Shown: piece by piece, positions 11,452-44,900 of the stretch | Layout: each line of letters opens with the position of its first letter | How positions within the stretch are numbered: the stretch's first letter is position 1 | NCBI RefSeq assembly: GCF_028858725.1 | Contig: NC_084760.1 | Span: 66,779,867-66,843,866, forward strand | Direction of reading: 5' to 3' | Source of the DNA: Colius striatus | Lineage: Eukaryota; Chordata; Aves; Coliiformes; Coliidae | Length of the DNA stretch: 64,000 bases | Made by a program: the position numbers and the translations under genes | Notes under the pieces: model-generated | Databases searched by the model: none | What the model was told of the DNA's origin: nothing | The model's input: only the letters and a program-made list of their open reading frames with translations

Positions 11452-12575
11452 CAGTTTGTACATCTTTCAGAGAAAGCAGGGGGATATTTTAAAAGGTATT
11501 GTGTATGGCACAGCGTTAGCAAGAGATGGACTTTAGTGAAACTGCAACATCAAGACTCGGACTATTTCCCATTTAGTGCCTACTTCCCTGATGCTCAAGG
11601 GGAACTGTACTCTTGAGTATGTCTACTGAGTTACTGTGAGTTGCTTTACTGGGCTGTTCCTGGAGCAGTCCCCTCCAAGTTTTATTTATATTCTAGCTTT
11701 TAAATAGTTTTAATGCCAGTTGTATTAATAGAAAATCTGTAAGTCATTTTAAAAGACAAATGCAACTGTGTCAGTGTATAAACCACTTAAATTGCCATGT
11801 ATATATATGTTTTAACTTCCTTCCATAAGACCATTGTTTTTGTAATTTCTCAGAACTTTTAAATTGTTTCCATTTTTAATTTCTTTGATGCCAGACACAT
11901 TCCCTTCTTCCAGTATTAAAGCAGGATACATTTACTAATGAAAACGGCTCCCTGTATATATATATAATATATACCTCCCTTCTCTTTCCTCCTTCAGCTC
12001 CACGTGTACAATAAACCCTGTTTATACAATTATGGGAACTGTCTTAATGAATTTTAAAATCACCCAGATGGTGTAGAGTGAAATAGGTTGAAAACTTACT
12101 CTTTTTTTGTTTGTTTTCCTTGGGTTTCATTGGATTTTTCACTAGCTTGTGCACTACTGTGACTTGTCATTTTGAGAGAGACCCTTAACAATGCTCTGGG
12201 TGGCTTACCAGCAGTCACAGCCTCAGCAACGTTCTAGCTTGGTTATTTCTAGCGTGTTACAGCACAAGAGCTGACTGGTTAAAGAAGTTTGCGTTGGAAG
12301 TTGTATCTGTTGCCTTACGTTCCAGAGGTGGATTTATGCAAGTCTTCAATAGTGACACTTGACTGAATTGGAACAAAAGATCCTTCTTAGCTTCTAGAAT
12401 TTCTTTAATACTTTTGTATTTTACCAATATGCCAGTCTCACTATATTAGTGTTCCTGTAAAATGTCAAAGCCCTTGCGACTAGAGTCAGTATGTACATAA
12501 TCTTTCCTCTGAACTGTGCTTGAAGCTTAATGGGCTGAGAATTCAAAATAAACTTTTTTTCTCCTGTAAATTTCC
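11452..12575 (+). terminator. TBP: TBP 3' UTR with two AATAAA polyadenylation signals
   Basis: The region follows the TAA at 11449-11451. AATAAA occurs at 12010-12015 (ACAATAAACC) and again at 12547-12552, the latter followed by a T-rich stretch. A TA-rich run lies at about 11954-11972. The first signal would give a 3' UTR of about 0.6 kb, and the second would give a longer isoform. Confidence 0.7.
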
Positions 12576-13849
12576 AGTAATAGTAACCTCCTTTCTATGA
12601 CTTGCACGTTCTTTCACACAGCTTTTACCTCACACTAACCTAAATGTAACCATGGTCTTTACAAAGTTGGTATTCCATTCCAGATAAAATGAAGTCTTGT
12701 CTCCCCCATAGTGGTGGAATGAAACTGGTGTTTCTCTGGGCATTTTAATGATTGATTTCATGGATTTTTGTCAGAAAGCTGCTGTTTAGTGATATAGCTG
12801 TGCCAGGATAAGTTTAAGATAGGAAACACTACTCACCTTCAGTGCCACGCACTCTGTGCTGGGCACTAGTGAACACTCCTGAGTGCTCCTGAACATACCT
12901 GAATTACTGCCCATGCTTTTACTACCAACTTAGCTACAAAACTCCCAGCTCCACAGGAAAACTTGGAGCTTGAAGTAACTGTGGGATGGTTTTCAATAAA
13001 CTCAGTCAAGTTGTACTATAGTGACTTAAGATAAGTTTACTGTTCCAGTCCATGTACCAAGCCTTAAACTTATCCCTTTAGAAATGAAGTTTTGTGGTGA
13101 CAAACCAGCTTCCACCTACAGCATTCCCTGCCTCCTCATTTGAGTATTTCCAACACCTAACAATACAAACCAAAACCCAACAAAATCCTAAAAATCACTT
13201 TCAGAATCACTAGTAAGCAGACAATGGATGGTTTGAACAGGGTAAGGGAATAAATAACTGAAGTAAATGCTATACTGAGACAAAAGAAAAAAAAGCGCCT
13301 CCTCTTTCCTGCAAATGTAGCTGTAGCCCCAGGAGTGGTTGAACAACTACCACAGTGTATTGACAGAAGCAGCCCTGCAGAGGGCAGGTATTTTTAAACT
13401 TCACCAAAGATGGCAGACCAGCTTAAAAATCTGCTGCTTAAGGCAGTGAGTAACAAGACAAATCCATTCTGGTACTTACTTCGACCCTGTAGAAATAGTT
13501 TATCTCAGCTAACAGTTCTGTCAGTTAAAATACTGACATTCTTGTGCATTTTATCTCGAATGAGAACATATTAACAACCTCCAGGTTAGATCCAGTGAAT
13601 CTTTTAAGAAAGATAAGCAGATTTCCGTTCCACAGGGAAAGGCTACACAGCTTTGTCTTAGTTATGACTTCTGTACACCTCCTGAGCATGAGCAGTCAAG
13701 GGATCTTAGAGTAGAAGGTCCCTTCCAACCTCTACCATTCTATGATTCCATGATCTGATGTTATTTTTGAGTAGCACAAAGAAAATCCTGACAAGAATCT
13801 TAAGTTCTTGGAAGTTTAGACAACAACAAAAGATACTTTTCCCAAACCA
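12576..13849. other. TBP-PDCD2 convergent intergenic region
   Basis: This is the tail-to-tail spacer between TBP and PDCD2. It holds a short CR1 tail at 13700-13757 and otherwise unique AT-rich DNA. I see no gene in it. Confidence 0.75.
13700..13757 (+). repeat. CR1 3' tail fragment, very short
   Basis: It contains GGTCCCTTCCAACCTCTACC and ATTCTATGATTCCATGA, the terminal blocks of a CR1 element. About 55 bp are recognisable. Confidence 0.75.
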
Positions 13850-13862
13850 AAAATATTTTGTC

Positions 13863-13868
13863 TTTATT
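13863..13868 (-). terminator. PDCD2: PDCD2 polyadenylation signal
   Basis: TTTATT on the plus strand reads AATAAA on the gene strand, within AATAAATAAAGAC. It lies 214 bp after the stop codon at 14082-14084, a reasonable 3' UTR length. Confidence 0.75.
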
Positions 13869-14081
13869 TATTATGTGAAATCCACTGAAGAGATGGATCT
13901 GTCTTCACTACCACGTTGAAGTAAAGGCTCCAGTGGAGCACAAGAGAGAGGCTGTCAAGGTCTGCTTTTGTAGTTCTGTCATTGTCACAAGATGCCCAGG
14001 TATCAGTGAGTTTAGTTCCATCTGCCTGTTTGCACAGTGCAGAGATGCCCTGAAACAAGGCAAGTATTCCATTTAGGTAAT

Positions 14082-17000
14082 TTAGTAACCTGGTGGAAGT
14101 GAATTGGAGCCCGCAGAGAAGTCTTGTTTCCATATGAACTCTTCCAGGTACTTGTTTCCCTCACCACAGTTGTCAGCACAAGTGTACACCACCAGCGTTC
14201 CCCAGTCAATGCTCTCTCCAAGGCTGTCAACCTTAAGGTGGTTCAGGAGCTGTGGCATAATCTTCAAGAAAAAAAAAACAGGTTTAGAGGCAGGCCACAG
14301 CTCTCTACCCTCTCCCCCTGCATCTCTTGCCAAAGAAGGAGTCCTGCCGTCATTTGCATTCTCTTAACACCAAAATCCCAATCAAAGCCGCTAAGTAACA
14401 CAGCAGCTCCAATAAAACACGTGGAATTCCCCAAGCAGTGTAGTAGATACACGAGGAATCAAAGGCACGGCCCTACTTCAACCAAAACAGTTTTGACTAA
14501 ATGCTGCCTGATTTGCAAGCCTCCTTCCACTTCAAATCACCTGCATAACTGTTTTGCTTTTGCACGATAGCAACTGCATTCACCACATCCACACTTCCTG
14601 CATTCAACGTCCTGCAGCTGAACACTTCCAGCCAGACACCCTTCCAATTCCCATCATGGAACCTTTCTTTATTAGATACACAATATCAGACTCTTCTTAT
14701 TTAAGAGATGGCCCCAATTCACAAGTGCAGCATTGTATGGATGGTGCAAATTACCAGAAGGGATTATCATATGTGAAAGTCTTTACAGGAAAAAGCAGTT
14801 GTAACAGTAAATAAGGGCTCTGTACCACTGAGTGTTTATTTTGCAGCAACTTCAACTACTTTGTTCTTGTAATTAACGAGCCAACACTCAGTTAAGTCTG
14901 AACTGCATTATCTGTATTACTTTTAAATGAATGTACATACCTGGAATTCAAAAATCCTTTTGGCACCACATGAACAATGTGGGATATCTTTTTCTTCAGG
15001 AATATTTTCACCTGATACCCAGACTGGGCCTTCTCCTCCTCTGCAGTACCTAATAACCTGAAATAGAGCAGAAGTTCTCAAGATTTGTCTTTTCATCTCA
15101 GTACAAAACTGGTATTTACTGATACAGACAAAAGCTGTGAGATGGTCCAGAAAAAAGGTCAGTTCCTTCAAGTGATACCCACGGCAAAGTCTATCAGTTG
15201 CAAACACGACAATCTAAATAAAACTTTTCTTTATGTAAATCTTCTTATCTATTTAGACCATAAAAGTAGTCATACAGCATTTTTCAATCATCCAGGGATG
15301 GATTGCAATTGCAATTATTTGTATTTCTCTAATTAAAGGACCCCAAAATGCCATCTCAGACAAGCGTACAGACAACTCAGGAATGCAGCCCAGCTCTATT
15401 TGCAGTTCTGCATCTAAAAGCAAAGGGTGCATCCTGATGCCCACGGAGGGAGGTACTTTTCAGGCATCCATACACTTTAGTTGTTCTCTTACCACCTAAA
15501 CATTTGTGTAGCAAACTGGGCATCATCAAGAGGACACTCAAATTAGTCAGTACAGGGATGTTCAGAAAGGGGGGTGATACACCTACCCCAAGCTGATGCT
15601 GACAGGGAACAAACTCAGTCCTGTACTCTCTGGGTGTGCACCTTAACCCCTCAGCTAACATGGAAAGATTTTCTTCTTCCTCCACCACCTGCATGGATTT
15701 AGGCCTGTGTTTCCCCGAGTGGAACCAGGAACCATGTTTTTGTTTGACAATGTGCCATTTTTCAGCCTCATATGTTAGCACGAAATCACATGGGGGGAGA
15801 TTTCTGTCCTAAAACCTGCAATTCTAAACCCATCACTAACTTCTTCAACTTTAAACAAAAAAAAAAGCCAAAACAGCTTTGGATGACAGTGGTAGAGATC
15901 CTCTCCATAACTTTGGTTCTGCTGAGGAAAGCTGACAGGGCCAAAGACTGCGGAAGGGTGCAATGATTCACCATATCCTTCGGTTAGAACTCCCTCCTGG
16001 TTTCAGCATTTCTGAGCCTTCTCATTCCAACTAACTACTGCTAGAGATAGATGAGCAGGTGTTAAACTCTGACCAGCATGAATTAATCTCTGCATGTAAG
16101 GAAGATCAAGTATGTTGGTTAAGGTGTGTGGAGGACAAGGAGGGGCCCCCACTGCCATTTCCAATCATAGGTCCAAAAGGCAGTGAAACACTGCAGGTGC
16201 AGCAGGGTGCAGAGTGCCAGAACCCGTAAGTTTTAAGGCTGCCTCACGTTCTGACCTGCTCTGGTTCTGCAGCTACTCGTTCTTTAAACATCTGGAAGAT
16301 CTTGTCTTCTTCCGTCTCGTGTTTCGCCATTGCTTCCAATGTCTCTTCATCTAAGGACTGAAATGCTTCACCTAAGCAAAGACAAAAAACCCCAAAGGTT
16401 ACAGGCTAATGCACCCCCTAAGTGCATTTTGCTCTCAGGAATCATTCCCACAGTAAATTGCTCAAACATTTCTTATTTCCTTTCTGTGACATAAGATTCA
16501 GTCACACACAGATCTATTTACTAGTTCTAGTTGCATTTTAAACATAAATGTCAGTCCTGGAACGCTGGAAAGAGAAGGAGTTCATCTACCAACATTTGGC
16601 TCCCAGTAGGTATTGCTGAGGCTGCTGAGCCTTCAAAAAGGGACATCTGGAAAAGGCCACCCATGCCGCAGTGCATGTGCCACCCTTCCAGTTTCTAGCA
16701 GTGAGGAGTGTATGTGTCTCACCCCAACACCCACACTAACGTGGGGCACCCAGTAGTCTCAGGACTAGTAGTCTCAGCTTTGGAGCAGTCAAGGACAGCT
16801 GGGAACCCAGCAACCCTCCCTTGTCAAACCACAAACTCTCACCCTGGGCACATGCAAAGCTGATGTGGTGAGCTGCAAACACAAGATGATCAGGGGACTG
16901 GAGCATCTTTCTTACGAGGAAAGGCTGTAAGACCTGGCACTGTTCAGCGTGAAGAAGACTGAGGGTTGGACCTCACCTAAAGGGTGGATGTCAGGAGGAT

Positions 17001-19820
17001 GGGGTGACTCTTTTTTCTGTAGTGTCCAGTGACAGGACAAGAGGTAATGGACATAAGCTGGAACACAAAAAGTTCCACTTAAACACAAGGAGAAACTTCT
17101 TTGTTGTTCAGGTGAGGGAGCCCTGGCACAGGCTGCCCAGGGAGGGTGTGGAGCCTCCTTCTCTGGAGGTTTCCAAACCCGCCTGGACATGTGTCTGGGT
17201 GATCTGATGGAGGGGAACCTGCTTTAGCAGGGGGTTGAACTGGACAGTCTCAAGATGTTCCTTCCAACCCTGACTGTTCTGTGATTCTATGACTGGTGGG
17301 ACTGGGGGAAGGGGCCTGCACTGCAACTGCTTCATTCAAGGTCAATTAAAACAGCCTCAGAACACTCGTCTTCTAGCTCGGATAAGGAGGTTTTCTTAAT
17401 TTTATCCATAAATTAAGACAAATTTAAGCAAGTGAAGCCAAGACCATCTAACTCCATCTCCTCATTCCAACAGCAACCAGAATCCTGTTTTCTCAGCAGA
17501 GTTGTCCCTTACCCACGGGAAGCACATAGGGACACAGTGTGACTCTCAGCCATCTGGAGCTTCACTGCAGCCACAGACACTTCAACAGCTCCTGGACTCA
17601 GGAGGCTTAGTGAGTCCCTCCCCTAAAAGCAATTTCTATTACATGATGTCTACAAAAAACTTGCATCACAAGTGACTGTGGATGTTATCCTTTTGTCATA
17701 CAATGAACACTTAAAAAATCACAGTATTTTAGATCTTGAAGACGTGACACAAGCTTCACGAGGAAGACTTACAAACAGCATACAGACAGCATCTTATTTC
17801 TTACCTGCATTGCCTGTAGCTCGGAGTTCCTCTTGTTCTTTCAGGTCCTTTGATCTGTCTGCAGCTCCTTTTTCACCATTGGGATCAACGCTGCTGTCAG
17901 CAGGAGATTCTGGTTCCTCAGGCTCTATCAAGATTTCATATTCTGGAAAAAGGAATTCATTGTGCTCTGGAATTGCATCTGCTGATTCATCTACGAAACA
18001 GAAAACAGACATCATGCCACAAGAGCATCATGGCCTCCTCCCTGAAAGCTACACAGCATATCACCCAGCAAAAATGCAGCATTGGAATGATTTATGTCCC
18101 TGCTAAACCCGATGGAAAGATCAGAAAGATTTTATATTAAGGACAGCAGAAAACTACAAGAAGTGGCATGTTGCTTTGAATTCCTGTAAATCCAAAATAC
18201 ACAGGAGACAAGCTGAACAGCATCCACAGCTCCACTTCAAAAACCAAACCCTGTGCTTTGGCAGCTCTGGGTGTACCTCCTCCAAACCATACCACAGGCA
18301 CACAGGATCAGCGTGCATCGGGTGCCCTGAGGCCATCCCATTTTTCTTACTTTTCCATTGCATATCATGAGTATGCAAAGTTTCCACAAGCACACCAAGC
18401 AAACCTTCTGTAACAGCAGCACTGACTACGTGCTTTGAAATGTCTCAGGTTTCTGCTGTTTCAATTCAGTGTTTCAAATACTGATTTGCACAAATGGATT
18501 CCTTATACGCCGCTTTCCACTACCTACAAAGTCTTCAGGATAAGCACCCCACAATGTGCAATGGGAGATACATTGCACACACTGAGCTTCTTTGTCCCAT
18601 TGTTGATGGGATGCTTTTGAAGACTAAAAAACCCCACTTTAAATACTCTGTACTTGTCTCTCTAACAACCAGCAAATAAACCAGGGTACGAATGAGTCAA
18701 GAGACATGGAAAGAGCATAGATTAAGAAAATGGTTTCTAATCCAGCACACTCATGGGAACTACACTTTTCACCTACTGAGTGTCATCCTGAGAAGGCATC
18801 ACCTTTACAATTTATGAACATCTTAAAAGTGGCCTGCAAATAAGAAGCAAATAGGCTACATCATTTCAGCTATTTGTCACCTGAGGCAGGTAGGTAAACA
18901 GGTCTTTGGAAGAGACCAAAGATACACCTTACATTTATTGGCTTCCCAGAAACAACCAAGGCCCCACATTCTTACGTCACATTAAGCAAACGTGCAACAG
19001 AAAGAAACGCACTGGAAGAATTACTGTTTCCTCCCAAAATCACCCAAGACACGACTTTCTTTTTCCTCTGCAAGCGCTCACCCCGCAAAACAAGCCGGTC
19101 CGGCTTAGTCACAGCAACGTTTGCGGGCGAGCACCGCCACCGCTCAGAGGCGACGGAGCCACCGGCCGTCACCCACCTCCGGCGGCGCAGCGCTCGCAGG
19201 CCCGGCGATGCCCCCGCCGCCAGTCCAGCGCCTGGTGCTCGGGGCCGCAGTAGGCGGCGCGGCGGCAGCGGCCGCAGGCGCGGGGCCCCGGGCAGCCGCA
19301 GACGCGGCACAGAGCGGCGCCGCCGCGGAGCCGGAGAGGGGGCGCGGCGGCGGCGGCGGGGTCCGGCGGCGGCTCCTCGGAGGGCGGCTCCTCGGGGTAG
19401 GTGTCGTTCCGCCGCGGCAGCTGGTTCCGGAACACTGCGGACGAGAGGCGGCGCTCAGCTGGGCAGCAGCGGCGGCCCGCGCCCCGTTCTCGCCCACCAC
19501 CGCACTCCCCCTCCCGCCTTACCGCGGAGGGGCCCCTGCGGGCCCGGCAGACGGTAGCAGGCGGCGTCGCGGCAGGCGAAGACGAAGAGGGTGCGATGGA
19601 AGGCATCGGGGCGGTCGGGCAGCGGCGCGTACACCTGCAGCAGGAAGGCGCAGGGCCGCTGGCAGCGGCCGCAGCGCAGGGCGGCGGGGCCCGGCAGCCC
19701 GGCCTCGCCCAGCCACGCCGGCCGCCCCCCGATCTTGCTGGGGAAATGAGCGCTGCGCAGCCGCCAGGCCTCGTCCGCGCCCGCCGCGGACGCGAAGCCC
19801 AGCTCCACGCCGCCCGCCAT
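14082..19820 (-). CDS. PDCD2: PDCD2, programmed cell death protein 2, complete coding region in 6 exons
   Basis: PDCD2 is a dedicated chaperone-like partner of ribosomal protein uS5 (RPS2) in 40S biogenesis. Exons in gene order: 19523-19820, 19177-19434, 17805-17990, 16256-16371, 14941-15057, 14082-14261 (1155 nt, 384 aa). All junctions are GT-AG with matching phases. The N-terminus [10 protein letters not shown], then [13 protein letters not shown] and [16 protein letters not shown], match mammalian PDCD2. An MYND zinc finger spans about residues 142-179, with Cys 142, 145, 153, 156, 162 and 179 plus His 166 and 175. The C-terminal PDCD2_C domain covers roughly 248 to the end and includes [20 protein letters not shown] and [12 protein letters not shown]. 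Human PDCD2 is 344 aa; the excess here is mostly a GC-rich Pro/Ala stretch before the MYND finger and a longer acidic linker encoded by exon 3. The ATG at 19820 aligns with the mammalian start. Confidence 0.96.
14262..17804 (-). other. PDCD2: PDCD2 introns 3 to 5 (with exons 4 and 5 between them)
   Basis: Intron 5 is 14262-14940, intron 4 is 15058-16255 and intron 3 is 16372-17804. Intron 3 holds a CR1 at 16882-17292. The last intron's acceptor tract is a long T run on the gene strand (plus-strand A run at about 14269-14278). I recognised nothing else. Confidence 0.75.
16882..17292 (+). repeat. CR1 LINE fragment, antisense in PDCD2 intron 3
   Basis: It begins in the C-terminal end of ORF2 (GATGATCAGGGGACTGGAGC), has an internal deletion around 16970-16985 that removes the usual LINIYKYLK stretch, and continues through the 3' UTR blocks to TTCTGTGATTCTATGA. 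Confidence 0.92.
17991..19176 (-). other. PDCD2: PDCD2 intron 2
   Basis: This 1.2-kb intron has donor GTGGGT and acceptor TTTCGTAG. I see no repeat or exon in it. The end near 19100-19176 is already inside the CpG island of the PDCD2 promoter. Confidence 0.75.
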
Positions 19821-19960
19821 GCTGCCGCCGGAACCGCGCCGCCCGCCCCGGAAGCGCCCGCCCGCCCTCAGGCAGCGCCCGCCCTCAGGCGCGACGGGCC
19901 GGGCCGAGTCGCGCCGCCTGAGCGGGCAGCGCCCAGCGCAGGGAACATGGGTTATAATAC
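19100..19960 (-). promoter_or_regulatory. PDCD2: PDCD2 CpG-island promoter
   Basis: This very GC-rich block covers exons 1 and 2 and the 5' flank. An ETS-like CCCCGGAAGCGC lies at about 19846-19857, 26-37 bp upstream of the ATG. Open frames on the opposite strand across this block are artefacts of composition. Confidence 0.65.
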
Positions 19961-20091
19961 ACTGATACCCATCTGCCGAAAAAAATAAACTCACCAACCC
20001 AGAGAACACAACCCGACACGAGGAGCAGTTCGCATCCCGGCCCGAGACTGGCACAGTCCATTTAGCCAGCCTGGAACGCCTCTTTCTAAAG

Positions 20092-20475
20092 TTTAATAGC
20101 AAGTCTTTTAATTCCCTGTTACATTTTCATATCCATGAAACGTTTGAAACCGATCACAGTCCTTGTTACAAGTCTAGAAAAACATTTAAGTAGCAGTTAC
20201 TGTGTACATCTCCTTTAAATAGTTATAAAAAAAAAAACCAACCCATGTTTAATCTCCTTTTAAAAAACAAAACACGGTGAGGTGAGGATACAAACACAAC
20301 TCTAACCCTCAGCAGCAACAGTTCCTAAGTGGTAAAGGAGAGCTGGCCTGATGAAGAACATGTCTCTGCCTCCCCTGCTTGAGGCTGGACGGGCAGGTGC
20401 GGGTCTGTGCTCCGGCTGCAGGGCGGCCAGTGTTCTCAGCCAGCGCTTGCATCCAGCCACGGCACCAGGAACCAC
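20092..20475 (-). terminator. GNPAT: GNPAT 3' UTR with ATTAAA signals
   Basis: The region follows the TGA at 20476-20478. On the gene strand ATTAAA occurs at 20107-20112 and at 20092-20097, with no closer AATAAA. Polyadenylation near 20080 would leave about 260 bp to the PDCD2 start codon, so the GNPAT transcript would end within or next to the PDCD2 promoter. Confidence 0.5.
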
Positions 20476-41706
<21,231 letters not shown>

Positions 41707-41947
41707 GGTTCTGCGAGCTCCGCCGCGCCGCCCCGCGCCCCGCTCGCCCGCCCTACCCCGTCGCAGCGGCCTCAGGCCCGCGGCCGCCTCCCATGGCCCC
41801 ACGCCGACCCGGCCCGGCCGCCCGGCGCGCGGCGGAGGGCGGGGGGACCGCGCGATGGGCGGCGCCATCTTGGGGGCGACGGGAACCGCGGGGGACCAAA
41901 GCTCGCTCGCTCCTTCTTTCCTTCCTTCTTCCCGCCCGCCCGCAGCT

Positions 41948-44900
41948 ATGGGCGCCCGGGAGCCGTGCCGCCGGCTGGAGGCGGTGCTCGGCGCCCTCTA
42001 CGACCTGGGTGGGTGCGCGGGGACGCGGGCCGCTGGCGGGGCACGGGGTGGGGGCCGGGCGCGGGCCTTCCCTTGCAGCCGCCGAAGCGGGGGGCCGGGG
42101 CCGGGGCCGGGCGTGCGTTCACCCTGAAGCGAGCGACGGCGGCCGGGCATAGCTGACCGGCGCCATGCGTTCTGCCACGCAGGTGAAGAGCCCCGGGTTC
42201 GGGCCGCCGCAGAGGACAGCGAGGCGAGAGCAGGGGCGGCGGCGGCGGAGGAGGAGAAGCAGAGCCGGGGACCGCAGCCGGTGGCAGGCGGTGCCGGGCG
42301 GCGCGCAGCCCGCGACTTCTTCGGGGAGCTCCGGGCCGAGCTGAGCACCGCCGCCACTGCAGCCCCGCCGGCCCCCGCCGCGCCGCCGGCCGTGGAGGTC
42401 GTAGTGTTCCACGGGAGGAAGAGGAAGGGGAAGGGGCTGCCCGTTCCCTCGGCAGCAGCCGCCGGCCGTGCGCAGGTAGGGCCGGGGTGGCCCAGCGGGC
42501 CCCTCGCAGCGGCCGCCTCCGGAGCGCGGTGCGCCACCAGTAGCAGCGGCTGTCTTGCTGGTTCTTTAAAGCATAGGTGTGTTTGTTAAAGCCACGCTGG
42601 AGACTTGACGTTGAGCAGATGCTGGCCTGGGATGCCCTTTCGTGGTGACAGTTAAACACACCGGGAGTCCTGGTTGTTTGGGGTTTTTTTTATAGAATCA
42701 TAGAATGGTAGGGGTTGGAAGGGACCTTTAGAGATCACCTAGTCCAACCCCCCTGCAGAAGCAGGTTCACCTAGATCAGGTTGCATAGGAATGTGTCCAG
42801 GCGGGTCTTGAAGACCTCCAAGGAAGGAGATTCCACAACCCCTCTGGGCAGCCTGTGCCAGGGCTCCCTCACCTGAACAGTGAAATAGTTTTTTCTTATA
42901 TTTAAGTAATTTGAATCAAGAATTGAATGAAATAGAAAGCAAAGCTTCTTGGCTACTTGTGTGCATGTGCACTTTGTGTTCTTGTCCATAGGTATGGATA
43001 AGTGTTGTGTGGGGAGTGGGGAAAGGCATGACAGCATGAGGTCTCTTAATTTGGTTTGTTGGTGCTAAATTCCCTTGTGCTACTGAAAACTGTAGCTGAG
43101 TTGCTTCAACAGAGAGGCCTGGATAGGCTTGGCTGGAAGTTGAGCTGCTTTCCATACCAAGGTTCATTAGTTTCCAGATTTTACAGCTTTTCTGGTTGTT
43201 TTGGGTTTTTTGGTTTTTTTTTCTGTCCTACTTATGTCCATAACATCAGAAGCCCAATTTTAAAATAAACTCTGATGAGACAACATACAGCGATCCTGAA
43301 TTCAGGGAGACTTACTGGTATCTGGGGTTTGACTGCTTGGAACTGAGAAGTTCAAGAGACTGACCAAGCAGTTGGTTGAATCCATTAGCTTTTGTGCTTT
43401 TTCCAGCATGTTTTCCTCTGAAAAGTGCCCTACATATTTATTTTCTTATGCTTTTTTTTTTTCCTGCCTGAAAAGGCTGTTGTTAGGCTTGTTAGTAAAA
43501 TGCTCTGAAAATAACTAAGTTTATTGGTGGTTGAAAAGGACATTTTTATATAGAAGCTTTTACAGAGTTGAGGGAAGTTTGGGTTTGGCTCTGGTAGATG
43601 CAGAGGGAAGCCCCTGATATATCCCTGGCATCTGAACCTGTGACTCAATGGGATTTCACATCTGAAACGTAAAAAGGAAATGCATTAAAAGCATTCAGGT
43701 TCAGTTTTAATACATCTGTAGTACTTCTTCCTCAGAGGGGATAATGCCTTAAGAGAAAATGGGGAAAGATGAGCAGATGCTGCTCTTGAACCTTATGAGT
43801 TGTGCAAGGTCTTTCCAGTAAGACCTTCTAACACCTACGTATTAAAAATGTGGTTGAGACTGTGAACTTTAATAAATCCCGGTAATAAAAAAAAGAAGAT
43901 GCTACTGGAGAGCTGTATACTCTCCTCTACAACTCCTTCTCTGCTTTCCAAAAAGCTACCACAATCAGCATTAAAACTGGTGTTGCTTTGTATATTAATT
44001 AGAACTGGTTTATTTTGTTTGTAGACCAAAGTAATGGATGAAGAGAAAAACGTGAAGGAACAAGAATTTAACTTTGAAAAAGTAAGTCCAGCAAGATCTA
44101 TCTAATCTCACTCTTTTAGTCTGCAGGTATGTGCATTCATGTCCTTGGGAAAGGTACAGTGGGACCAATGGGAAATGCTTTCAGAAAAGACCATCTCTTG
44201 TAGGTGAAGATTTCCTAAGAGGTAATTTTGGCTGCATGCCTTGCCAGAGGAGGAGTATCCTGGCTGTTTGTCAACTGCTTTGTGTGAAGAGAGGCGTGTC
44301 ACCACTTTGTGACCTTTCTATCTGATTGTTTTCAATGATAATTTGAGGAGGATTGCTGTTAGCTGTGTAAAGCTATGTGAGTACCCAGAATGTTTAGCGT
44401 AAGTCTTTCAGGCCCATGGTTTTAGTCCTGGATTTCTGATCTCACGTGGAGGAGGGGGGGGAAAGGGTATTTACATCTATTTTTGAAACAGCAGATGACT
44501 TTTTTCCCATTTGTCTTTTTATTCTCATCTGTTCTTATATGGACGTATCTAGCACTGGCCTTTGTAGATACTGATTCATTTACAGATCTGTGCAAGCTGT
44601 TTTATATGCCTGATCTCTGCTTGGGGCCGTACTGTGATCCAGTGAAATTTCTCTCTGGAGAGTCTGGGTGCAGCTCTGTACTGAGAGCAGTGGGGATTTA
44701 ACCACTGACTTTAAATAGGTCATGAATTCACCACTGGTTTTGCCAGAGTGTTCTTGTATCATGTCAACTGTACGTACATGTCTAGTCAAACCACTTCACC
44801 ATCTGCCCATCTTTGTTTCTCAATGGTTTAAGTGCTCTGCAGACAAGGAATGAGGACACTGTAAATATCGGGTGCTGTGAGATGCATGTTTTGTTCTTCT

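Noticed and set aside
19121-19988. Plus-strand frames of 195-266 codons opposite PDCD2 exons 1 and 2
   Set aside because: They are antisense shadows of a GC-rich coding exon. The minus strand has clear PDCD2 identity with proper splice sites.
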